This document shows, one piece after another, positions 17,892 to 24,917 of a DNA stretch of 64,000 bases. Every line of letters begins with the position of its first letter. Positions within the stretch are counted from its first letter, which is position 1. The DNA comes from Nocardia sp. CC227C (lineage in GTDB: Bacteria; Actinomycetota; Actinomycetes; Mycobacteriales; Mycobacteriaceae). A model generated the notes under the pieces. The model ran no database searches. It was not told the origin of the DNA and saw only the letters and a program-made list of their open reading frames with translations. The position numbers were made by a program, and so were the translations under genes. The stretch covers positions 496,001 to 560,000 of the forward strand of contig NZ_JASITE010000003.1 of the NCBI RefSeq assembly GCF_030767025.1, in the 5' to 3' direction.

Positions 17892-18698
17892 ATGGACGTT
17901 TCGGGCAAGGTAGCCATTGTCACGGGTGCGGGATCGGGAATCGGGGCGGCGCTGGCCGCGACGCTGGTGTCCGCGCACGCGCGGGTGGTGCTGGCGGATA
18001 TCGACTCCACGGCCGTTCGGGAGGTGGCCGATTCGCTCGGAGCGGCCGCCGTCGCGGTGGCCGGTGACGTCGCCGACGAGGCGGTGATCCGCGAGCTGAT
18101 CGACCGGGCCGAGCGCGAATTCGGTCCGGTGGACCTGTATTTCGCGAACGCGGGCATTTTCGGCGGACGCGGGCTGGACAGCGCCGACGCGCAGTGGGAG
18201 TCCGCGCTGGATGTGAATGTGCTGGCCCATGTGCGCGCGGCGCGGCTGCTGGTGCCGGGGTGGCTGGAGCGGGGCAGCGGCTATTTCGTCGCCACGGCGT
18301 CGGCGGCCGGGCTGCTCACCCAGATCGGGTCCGCCCCGTACGCGGTGACCAAGCACGCCGCCGTCGGGTTCGCGGAATGGCTGTCGGTCACCTACGGGGA
18401 CAAGGGGATTCGCGTGAGCTGCGTATGCCCCATGGGCGTGGACACCGCGCTGCTGCGCGCGGGCGCCGAGAGCGCCGACGCGGCGGCCGCGGCGGAGACG
18501 GCGATCCGGGCCGTGGTCACGGCGGGCAAGGTGCTGTCCTCGGACGAGGTGGCCGATGCGATTCTGGCCGGTGTCGCCGCCGAGGACTTCCTGATCCTGC
18601 CGCATCCCGAAGTGCTCGACATGTACCGCTTCAAGGGCTCCGACTACGACCGCTGGTTGGCGGGCATGCGGCGCTACCGGCATTCCCTGGAGAGCTGA
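17892..18698 (+). CDS. Short-chain dehydrogenase/reductase
   Basis: The 268-residue classical SDR has the cofactor motif T-G-A-G-S-G-I-G (about residues 11-18), L-A-D-I-D-S after the second strand (the aspartate favours NAD over NADP), N-A-G-I, and the catalytic Ser/Tyr/Lys set with Y-A-V-T-K-H (Tyr near 152). It starts 20 bases after the Lrp gene on the same strand and may be co-transcribed. Substrate is unknown; it could be linked to branched-chain metabolism only by position. Confidence 0.9.
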   Translation: MDVSGKVAIVTGAGSGIGAALAATLVSAHARVVLADIDSTAVREVADSLGAAAVAVAGDVADEAVIRELIDRAEREFGPVDLYFANAGIFGGRGLDSADAQWESALDVNVLAHVRAARLLVPGWLERGSGYFVATASAAGLLTQIGSAPYAVTKHAAVGFAEWLSVTYGDKGIRVSCVCPMGVDTALLRAGAESADAAAAAETAIRAVVTAGKVLSSDEVADAILAGVAAEDFLILPHPEVLDMYRFKGSDYDRWLAGMRRYRHSLES

Positions 18699-18779
18699 AC
18701 CGCCCGGCTCCTGGATTTCAGTCCAGTTTCGGGCGATTGGCTGGAGACCGGCGGTCCGGTCCGACGACAAAATAGCCCG

Positions 18780-19994
18780 ATGAGCAGCACCGAAGTGGAG
18801 AACGGCGCCGTTGTCGCGGCCGAACCGGACCGCCCCGTCGGCCTCGGTCAGCCGATCGGAGCCGGGATCGTCACCGCGCTGGTGGGGTTCACGAGTTCGT
18901 TCGCGGTGGTGCTCGCCGGCCTCACCGCCGTGGGCGCGACCTCGGCGCAGGCCGCCTCCGGACTCATGGCGGTCTGCGTGACGCAGGGGCTCGGGATTCT
19001 GATCCTGAGCCGCCGGTACCGGATGCCCATCACCCTGGCCTGGTCGACGCCGGGTGCGGCGCTGCTGGCCAGCACCGGGGCGGTGGCGGGCGGCTGGCCC
19101 GCGGCGGTGGGCGCGTTCGTGATCACCGGCGCGCTCATCGTGGTGACCGGATACTGGCAGCGGCTCGGCGCGCTCATCGCGGCCATTCCGGTGGAGATCG
19201 CCCAGGCCATGCTGGCGGGCGTGCTGCTGCCGCTGTGCCTCGCGCCCATGCACGCGCTCACCGTGAGCCCGGCCGTGGTGGTTCCGGTGATCGCGGTGTG
19301 GCTGGTCCTCCAGCGCTACGCCGCGCGCTGGGCGGTGCTGGCGGCCTTCGCGGTGGCGGCGGTCGGCGCGGGCATCGAGATCGCGGTGACCGGGCGCGGA
19401 CTCGAACTGTCGGCCATGGTGCCCCGATTCGAACCGACCGTGCCGCACTGGAGTTGGCAGGCGGTGATCGGGGTGGCGGTGCCGCTCTACATCGTCACCA
19501 TGGCGGCCCAGAACATTCCCGGCACCGCGGTCATGAGTTCCTTCGGCTATCGGGTGCCGTGGCGACCGGCCATGACCGTCACCGGGCTGGGCACCATCCT
19601 GGGCGCTCCGGCGGGCGGGCACGCCATCAATCTCGCCGCCATCAGCGCGGCGCTGGCGGCGGCCCCGACCGCCCACCCCGATCCGAAGCGCCGCTGGGTG
19701 GCCGCCGCGTCGGCCGGTGGTACCTACCTGCTGCTGGCGCTGGTCTCCGCCGCCCTGGTCACCCTGGTCGCCGCCGCCCCCGATGGCGTGCTGGAAACCG
19801 TTGCGGCCCTTGCCCTCATCGCCACTCTGGCCGCGGCGCTCACCGCCGCCCTCGCCCCCGCCGAACACCGCTCCGCCGCCGCCCTGACCTTCCTGGTCGC
19901 GGCCTCCGGCATCTCGCTGCTCGGTATCGGCGCGGCGTTCTGGGCGCTGGTCGCCGGGCTCGTGGTCCGGTGGTTTCTTCGCCCGACCGGCTGA
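18780..19994 (+). CDS. benE: BenE family benzoate/proton symporter-like transporter
   Basis: The 404-residue membrane protein has about 12 helices and BenE motifs: an early G-F-T-S-S-F-A-V-V-L segment, M-P-I-T-L-A-W-S-T-P-G-A-A-L-L-A (about residues 81-96), and later Q-N-I-P-G-T-A-V-M and G-G-H-A-I-N-L-A-A-I. These are hallmarks of the benzoate:H+ symporter family. There are no benzoate or catechol degradation genes in the window, so the substrate is unproven. It starts about 80 bases after the SDR and is followed by a 168-base gap. Confidence 0.9.
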   Translation: MSSTEVENGAVVAAEPDRPVGLGQPIGAGIVTALVGFTSSFAVVLAGLTAVGATSAQAASGLMAVCVTQGLGILILSRRYRMPITLAWSTPGAALLASTGAVAGGWPAAVGAFVITGALIVVTGYWQRLGALIAAIPVEIAQAMLAGVLLPLCLAPMHALTVSPAVVVPVIAVWLVLQRYAARWAVLAAFAVAAVGAGIEIAVTGRGLELSAMVPRFEPTVPHWSWQAVIGVAVPLYIVTMAAQNIPGTAVMSSFGYRVPWRPAMTVTGLGTILGAPAGGHAINLAAISAALAAAPTAHPDPKRRWVAAASAGGTYLLLALVSAALVTLVAAAPDGVLETVAALALIATLAAALTAALAPAEHRSAAALTFLVAASGISLLGIGAAFWALVAGLVVRWFLRPTG

Positions 19995-20162
19995 ACGGGG
20001 CCGGTTCGATCGCCGCGGCCGATAGGGCCGCGGTGGCCGACCGCTGGGCGGGTGTGCCGGTCCGCCGTGCGCGTCGGCGGTGCCGCTGTGCGGGTGGGGC
20101 GGGGCTGCGTAGGGTGGTGGGCATTCGGTGTTCGTGCTGGAATTCTGCGACTGGGAGTGGGC

Positions 20163-20984
20163 TTGAGCGCGGTATTGATTGCGGCGGAGGAACTGCGGGA
20201 GCTGTTGTCGCAGGCGGATTCTCGGGTGCGTCTGCTGGACGTGCGCTGGGCGCTGGGTGACCCGGACGGGCCACAGCACTACCTGGACGGGCATATCCCG
20301 GGCGCGGTGTTCGTGGATCTGGAGACCGAGCTCTCCGCCCCGCCGTCCCCGGCGCGGGGTCGGCATCCGCTGCCGGAACTCGCGCAGTTGCAGAAGTGCG
20401 CGCGCAGTTGGGGCGTGCGCACCGGTGACACCGTCATCGCCTACGACGCCACCGGCGGTATGGCCGCGGCCCGCGCCTGGTGGCTGCTGCGCTGGGCCGG
20501 TGTCCCCGATGTCCGCATTCTCGACGGCGGCCTCCCCGCCTGGGAGCGCGCGGGCGGCGACCTCGCCGCGGGTGCCGAACCGGACCCCGTCCCCGGCGAC
20601 GTGGTCCTCACCTCCGGCCACCTCGCCACCATCGACGCCGACACCGCCGCCACCTGGCCCGGCCTGCTCCTCGACGCCCGAGCGGGCGAACGCTACCGCG
20701 GCGACACCGAGCCCGTCGACCCGCGCGCGGGCCACATCCCCGGCGCACACAGCGCCCCCACCGCCGAAAACCTCACCGCCGAAGGCTGTTTCAAATCGCC
20801 CGCCGAACTCCGCTCCCGCTTCACCGCCTTCGGCGACGGCAAGGTGGCCGTCTACTGCGGCTCCGGCGTCACCGCCGCCCACCAGGTAGCCGCGCTCGCC
20901 GTAGCCGGCATCGACGCGGCCCTCTACCCGGGCTCCTGGTCCCAGTGGTCCAACGACCCGAAGCGCCCGGTGGCGACCGCCTGA
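20163..20984 (+). CDS. Two-domain thiosulfate/3-mercaptopyruvate sulfurtransferase
   Basis: The about 273-residue protein has two rhodanese domains. The inactive first has L-D-V-R-W-A-L-G-D-P-D-G and Y-L-D-G-H-I-P-G-A-V-F-V-D-L. The catalytic second has L-L-D-A-R-A-G-E-R-Y-R-G, G-H-I-P-G-A-H-S-A-P and the active-site loop Y-C-G-S-G-V-T-A (cysteine near 239). CGSGVTA is the form seen in SseA-type enzymes, so 3-mercaptopyruvate or thiosulfate is the likely sulfur donor. The start is uncertain: the TTG at 20163 has GGGAG six bases upstream and begins just before the first domain, but a GTG at 20157 is also possible. Confidence 0.88.
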   Translation: MSAVLIAAEELRELLSQADSRVRLLDVRWALGDPDGPQHYLDGHIPGAVFVDLETELSAPPSPARGRHPLPELAQLQKCARSWGVRTGDTVIAYDATGGMAAARAWWLLRWAGVPDVRILDGGLPAWERAGGDLAAGAEPDPVPGDVVLTSGHLATIDADTAATWPGLLLDARAGERYRGDTEPVDPRAGHIPGAHSAPTAENLTAEGCFKSPAELRSRFTAFGDGKVAVYCGSGVTAAHQVAALAVAGIDAALYPGSWSQWSNDPKRPVATA

Positions 20985-21046
20985 ACCCGGCGGGCGGGTG
21001 ATCGCCGCCACCGGCCGTCCGGCTTGACCAGGAGTTCACGGCGGCC

Positions 21047-21403
21047 GTGCGGCGAGCGGTGGCCTTCGTGGCGGAGCACGGACCACAGCTGACGGTGCAG
21101 GTCTTCCTCGACGAGGAGCGCGGTCTGGCGCACAGTTTCCAGCTCTATCCCGACTCCGAGGCCGTGCTCGCGCACTGGAAGCTCTCCGACCCCTACATCC
21201 AGGATGTGATGAAGCACTGCACGGTGCAGTCCTTCGAGACCTACGGGGAGATGTCCGACGAGGTGATCGCCGGGCTGCGTTCCGGGCCCGTCGGGACGGT
21301 GACGGTTCGGCCGGGGCTGACCGGGTTCACCAGATTCGGCACGTCAGGGGCAGCCGGTGGCGACCTGTTGGAGGACCGCCTTGTCGGCGGTGGTGACGGG
21401 TAG
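21047..21403 (+). pseudogene. Truncated monooxygenase-like (ABM-fold) remnant
   Basis: The 118-codon frame from GTG 21047 carries the middle and end of a dimeric alpha-beta barrel protein resembling antibiotic biosynthesis monooxygenases (V-Q-V-F-L-D-E, then F-Q-L-Y-P-D-S-E-A-V-L-A-H and Y-G-E-M-S-D-E). In-frame family-like residues continue upstream of the GTG (L-D-Q-E-F-T) but end at a TGA at 21000-21002, so the usual N-terminal strand is missing. The last 20 residues run into the HNH gene on the other strand and look like read-through past a lost stop. It may be a decayed gene. A short functional protein cannot be excluded. Confidence 0.5.
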
Positions 21404-22111
21404 GTCGTACTGCATGGCGGCGGTCAGCTACTTGGCCGCGTAGAAGCAGTGGTTGGCGGCGGCGGGTGGGAGCCATTCGGCGGGGGTGCTGTCGCCTTTG
21501 TCCTGGTTCGTCCTGCCTTCGGTGGCAAGGAGATTGAAGTCGAGGTCGTTGGCGAAGCCGATGCGGCGGTCCAGCGGCCAGCCGGCGGCCCCCATATCCC
21601 AGGCGGCGGCCAGCGGGTAGACGTGGTCGATCTGGACGGCTCCGGCATCGGCCTTCTCGAAGGAGAGTCGGCGGCCGGTGTAGGGGTCGTCGAGGTGGCC
21701 CGAGATCACCACGCAGGTGCTGCCGGGACGGAACCCGACCCCGGTCAACTGTCCGGCCAGCACATTGTTGCGGGTGTCGCAGCCGTCGTGGCCACCGGGC
21801 GCATCGTGGTCATCGGTCCACGCCGGGCCGAAGACGCAGCCCTGACCGGCCTTGCAGCCGCGCTCGTACCCGCCGGGGCGCGGGCGGGTCGGCAACACCC
21901 GCACCCGCGCGAGCAGGTCCTCGAGCTGGGCGCGCGAGGGACTGCCGGGCGCGGGCGCGGCCCGCGGGCCGATCGCCGAGCAGCCGCTCAGCGCGATCAG
22001 TACCGCGCTCGAACCAGCGAGCCAACGCCAGCGCCGGTCGAGCGTGGCCCCGGTCGGCACCCCCACCGCAGCCGCTCGCGCCGTCCACCGAATCCCGCTC
22101 AGAATCCGCAC
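21344..22111 (-). pseudogene. HNH-type (DUF1524) lipoprotein nuclease with in-frame stop
   Basis: The open part (21428-22111, 227 residues) has a lipoprotein signal (hydrophobic V-L-I-A-L-S-G-C lipobox near residue 44), C-x-x-G-x-x-C cysteines, and the nuclease core I-D-H-V-Y-P-L-A-A-A-W followed by N-L-L-A-T-E-G-R-T-N-Q-D-K-G-D. Translation stops at a TAG (21428-21430) after F-Y-A-A-K. The same frame then continues for about 27 further family-like codons (L-T-A-A-M-Q-Y-D-L-P-V-T) to a TGA at 21344-21346. Homologues have an aromatic residue at this point, so TAC/TAT to TAG is the simplest explanation. The core motif is intact, so the truncated form might still be active. The long N-terminus suggests a later GTG start. 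Confidence 0.75.
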
Positions 22112-22198
22112 ATCTCACTTCTACCCGCGTGGGCGCACGCCACGCGGATTTCGTAGGACTTCGCACCGGTTGCGTGTTCGCCGCGCCGGTTGCCGGGA

Positions 22199-22561
22199 CT
22201 ACAGCCAGGCCCGCGCCAGCAGATCGTCGGCCGACGTCTCCGACATCTGCGGTGGCATACGGGTGGCCGCGATCGTCTCGCAGTGCGCGCCGTCGTGCCC
22301 GATCAGCCACGATCCGCCGCGATCCTCGCACTCGGCGATCTTGGCGAAGGTGGTGAGCAGGAACTGGATGGCGTCCCGCGGATCGGCCGTGCGGGCCAAC
22401 CGCTGAGATTCCCCCGGTCGGGACAGATCCAGCCACACCCCCGATTGGCCGTCCAGGCGCATCCCCACGATTTTCGTCGTGTCCACGAAGGTGAATTTCC
22501 GCCGCTCCCACGGCGTTGTGGGCGTGAAGCTCTGCTCGAGCACTTGGAGCAGAATCGTCAT
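22199..22561 (-). CDS. Unknown small protein
   Basis: The 120-residue protein starts M-T-I-L-L-Q-V-L-E-Q-S-F. It is soluble with no signal and has two notable stretches: W-E-R-R-K-F-T-F-V-D-T-T-K-I-V-G-M-R-L-D-G and E-D-R-G-G-S-W-L-I-G-H-D-G-A-H-C-E. I do not recognise a family. The start ATG at 22561 is preferred over one at 22672 because the extra 37 residues are low in coding character. It stands alone between two decayed genes. Confidence 0.55.
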   Translation of the reverse strand: MTILLQVLEQSFTPTTPWERRKFTFVDTTKIVGMRLDGQSGVWLDLSRPGESQRLARTADPRDAIQFLLTTFAKIAECEDRGGSWLIGHDGAHCETIAATRMPPQMSETSADDLLARAWL

Positions 22562-22744
22562 CTTCACGGCCTCCCTCGGTATCGAGTCGTCGCGGCCCTG
22601 GCTGGTGCCGCGATGGATTGTTGCCGGTGCGTCCCGCCCGATCGCCGCTGAAGCGCAGCAGCCACCGTCCACGCGCGGTGACCAGCGGATATCCCAGTAT
22701 GTTCCAAAATCGCCCGGTTTGGTATCCCCTCGGCTCGTCCGGTT

Positions 22745-22909
22745 TCAGACGAGTTCCAGACCGCCGTCCACGGTGATGACCTGACCGGTGATCCAGGCGG
22801 CCGCCGGTTCGCTCACACGCAGTATCCAGGCCGCGACCTCTGCGGGGACCCCGCGGCGGCGCAGCGGGATGCGTGCGGTCTCCTCCCGCTTGATGGAGTT
22901 CAGTGGATG
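22745..22909 (-). pseudogene. C-terminal remnant of a short-chain dehydrogenase
   Basis: About 55 codons on the minus strand read H-P-L-N-S-I-K, then A-R-I-P-L-R-R-R-G-V-P-A-E-V-A-A-W, and end W-I-T-G-Q-V-I-T-V-D-G-G-L-E-L-V-stop. This is the standard SDR C-terminus (I-P-L-x-R-x-G-x-P-E-E-V-A and T-G-Q-x-x-x-V-D-G-G). The catalytic and cofactor domains are absent: the frame runs directly into the HAD phosphatase gene, whose stop lies inside the fragment. It has no start codon. It is a deletion scar. Confidence 0.85.
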
Positions 22910-23559
22910 TGCACGGCGATCAGTCCGTCGCCCCGCTCCTCGACGCGGATGCCGGTCAGGTCGGGCACGTGGGCGGTCGGGGCGTGGGCGGCCGCGCGCG
23001 GGCCGACGCCGACGACGCGCATGCCCGCCGCCTTGCCCGCGGCGATACCCGCCGCGGAATCCTCGAAGACCAGGCAGTCCCCGGGTGGGAGGCCGAGTTC
23101 GGCGGCGGCCTTCAGGAACCCCTCGGGATCCGGCTTGCTGACCGTGACCGATTCGGCGGTGATGCGGACCGTCGGTACGGGCAGCCCGGCCGCACCCATG
23201 CGGGCCTCGGTGAGCGCGATATCCGCCGAGGTCACCAGCGCGTGCGGGAGGTGCGCGACCGCCGCCAGGAACTCGGGCGCGCCCGGGATCGGCACCACGC
23301 CGTCCACGATGGTGGTCTCCTCCCGCAGCATGCGGTCATTGTCGGCGTGATTGAGCTCCATGGGCCGGTCGGGCAGCAGGGCGGCCATGGTCGCCCAGCC
23401 CTGCCGTCCGTGCGCCACCGCCAGCACCTCCTCGATCGGCAGCCCGTGGGTGGCGGCCCAGGTCCGCCATAGTCGCTCCACGACGGCTTCGGAATTGACG
23501 AGGGTGCTGTCCATGTCCAGCAGCAGGGCGCGGGCGGTGAGCGTGGCGGTAACCGTCAT
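22900..23559 (-). CDS. HAD-superfamily sugar phosphatase-like hydrolase
   Basis: The 219-residue HAD-IA phosphatase has motif I L-L-L-D-M-D-S-T-L-V-N-S (about residues 12-23), motif II A-L-V-T-S-A-D, motif III S-K-P-D-P-E-G-F and motif IV V-F-E-D-S-A-A-G-I-A-A-G. It resembles sugar-phosphate phosphatases (DOG1/GPP-like), but the substrate is not fixed by sequence. The second position of motif I (D-x-D-S-T rather than D-x-D-G-T) is a small departure. The frame is open upstream; the ATG at 23559 begins the domain. Its 3' end overlaps the SDR remnant. Confidence 0.9.
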   Translation of the reverse strand: MTVTATLTARALLLDMDSTLVNSEAVVERLWRTWAATHGLPIEEVLAVAHGRQGWATMAALLPDRPMELNHADNDRMLREETTIVDGVVPIPGAPEFLAAVAHLPHALVTSADIALTEARMGAAGLPVPTVRITAESVTVSKPDPEGFLKAAAELGLPPGDCLVFEDSAAGIAAGKAAGMRVVGVGPRAAAHAPTAHVPDLTGIRVEERGDGLIAVHIH

Positions 23560-23654
23560 GTACTGGTTATAACCACGCTTTCCCGGCGTGGCAATGCGCG
23601 CCGACGTCGACGCCTGGCGAGCCGCCCGCGAAAGCCTTTGTTGTGCAACCGGTC

Positions 23655-24290
23655 TCACCGGGTACGGGCTTGCTCGAGGATGTCGGATCGGGCGGCCCGA
23701 ACGGCATCGCGGTGGGCGGCTGCGGTGGCCGGGTCGTCGCCCAGCGCCAGATACTCCAAGAGCAGGCCGCGATGGACCGCGAGGATGCGGGCGGCGAGGG
23801 AGCGGGCGGTTTCGGGTGGCGTGCCCGCTGCTTCCAGTGCCGCCGCCAGTGGGATCAGCCATTCGGTGACGACCGGGTCGAGGAAGCGTCGACGCAGCTC
23901 GGGGTCTCGGGTCGCGGCCGCGTAGATCTCGAAGAACATGGCGGTCCGGCGGCGACCCTCCGGAAGGTGGGCTTGGGTCCAGGCGTAATCGAGGCCTTCG
24001 GCGACGACGCCGGCCACGTGTTCGGCGGTCGGGGGGAGGTCCGAGGAGAACTCCCGGATGCGGGAGAGCAGCTGCCGGGAGATCGCGAGGTAGTCGTCGA
24101 GGGTGTGGTCGACGATCTCGGTGATCAGGGCTTCCCGGCTGCCGAAGTGATGCAGGAGATTGCGGGTCGAGGTTCCGAGGTGATCGGCCAGCGGGCGCAG
24201 GGTGAGTCCGAACAGTCCGTGTTCGTCCGCGTAGTCGCGGCATCCGTCGAGAAGTTCACGCCGTCGTTCGGCGTCTTTGGGGCGTCCCAT
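23655..24290 (-). CDS. TetR family repressor of the FusB-like gene
   Basis: The 211-residue TetR has the N-terminal helix-turn-helix (L-T-L-R-P-L-A-D-H-L-G-T-S-T-R-N-L-L-H-H-F, about residues 28-48) and an all-helical ligand domain. It is divergent from the FusB-like gene, with 57 bases between the starts, and a 28-bp dyad fills the gap. By position it represses both. The S-T-R-N-L-L-H-H-F recognition helix is common in actinobacterial TetR proteins. Confidence 0.93.
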   Translation of the reverse strand: MGRPKDAERRRELLDGCRDYADEHGLFGLTLRPLADHLGTSTRNLLHHFGSREALITEIVDHTLDDYLAISRQLLSRIREFSSDLPPTAEHVAGVVAEGLDYAWTQAHLPEGRRRTAMFFEIYAAATRDPELRRRFLDPVVTEWLIPLAAALEAAGTPPETARSLAARILAVHRGLLLEYLALGDDPATAAAHRDAVRAARSDILEQARTR

Positions 24291-24305
24291 GCTGAGCAGT
24301 TTATA

Positions 24306-24333
24306 CTACGATCGTTACATGAAACGATCGTAG
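24306..24333. promoter_or_regulatory. 28-bp TetR operator
   Basis: CTACGATCGTT (24306-24316) and AACGATCGTAG (24323-24333) are perfect 11-bp arms around ACATGA. A plus-strand -10-like TATACT (24302-24307) touches the left arm. Occupation would block both divergent genes. Confidence 0.88.
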
Positions 24334-24347
24334 AAGGAATTGCCGGA

Positions 24348-24839
24348 ATGCAGGACACCACCAGAGACGACATCGCCCGCTGTTTCGTGAACAGCTCCCG
24401 AAGCGCCGTCCGGACGATGACATTGCCCCGCGACTTCGATGACATGCCCTGGCCGGATTTGGACTATGTCGGCTGGATCGACCCGCGTGCGCCCCGCCGC
24501 GCCTATCTGGTCGCCGAGCACGCCGGGCGGCTGGTCGGCATCGAACTGCGGGCGGCGAGCAGCGACGGCCCTCGGCCCCGCACGGGCATGTGCGAGCTGT
24601 GCCACGCGGTCCACCGCGTCGGCGGGACGAACCTGTTCACCGCGCGCAAGGCCGGAGCCGCGGGCAAGGCGGGCAACAGCGTGGGTACCTACATGTGCGC
24701 CGACTTCTGCTGTTCGCTGTATGTGCGCGGCCGCAAACCACTCGGCGGCAACCAGCCCGAACAGGCATTGCCCACCGAGACGCGCATCGCGCAGCTCGTC
24801 CGGCGTATCGACGGATTCGTCGCCCGCGTGCTGGGGTGA
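24348..24839 (+). CDS. FusB/FBP-type elongation factor G-binding protein
   Basis: The 163-residue protein has the C-terminal treble-clef zinc finger of the FusB/FusC family: C-E-L-C-H (about residues 83-87) and C-A-D-F-C-C (about 122-127) provide four cysteine ligands. Upstream are W-P-D-L-D-Y-V-G-W-I-D-P-R-A-P and Y-L-V-A-E-H-A-G-R-L-V-G-I, matching FBP_C proteins. In staphylococci such proteins bind EF-G and free it from fusidic-acid-stalled ribosomes. Actinobacterial relatives are mostly uncharacterised. The start at 24348 follows the operator by 14 bases. The divergent TetR suggests induction by a small molecule. Confidence 0.85.
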   Translation: MQDTTRDDIARCFVNSSRSAVRTMTLPRDFDDMPWPDLDYVGWIDPRAPRRAYLVAEHAGRLVGIELRAASSDGPRPRTGMCELCHAVHRVGGTNLFTARKAGAAGKAGNSVGTYMCADFCCSLYVRGRKPLGGNQPEQALPTETRIAQLVRRIDGFVARVLG

Positions 24840-24917
24840 GCGGCCCGCGCCGGAGCACCCGGCGGCCGGGCGCGGGCCGGGCGCGGGCTTGTCGGACCCG
24901 GCTGATTTGATGGGCGG

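Noticed and set aside
17784-21011. A 1075-codon open frame on the minus strand
   Set aside because: It runs antisense to the Lrp-family, SDR, BenE and sulfurtransferase genes, all with recognisable motifs. Its product is Gly/Arg/His-rich with no domain. Long antisense frames are expected at this GC content.
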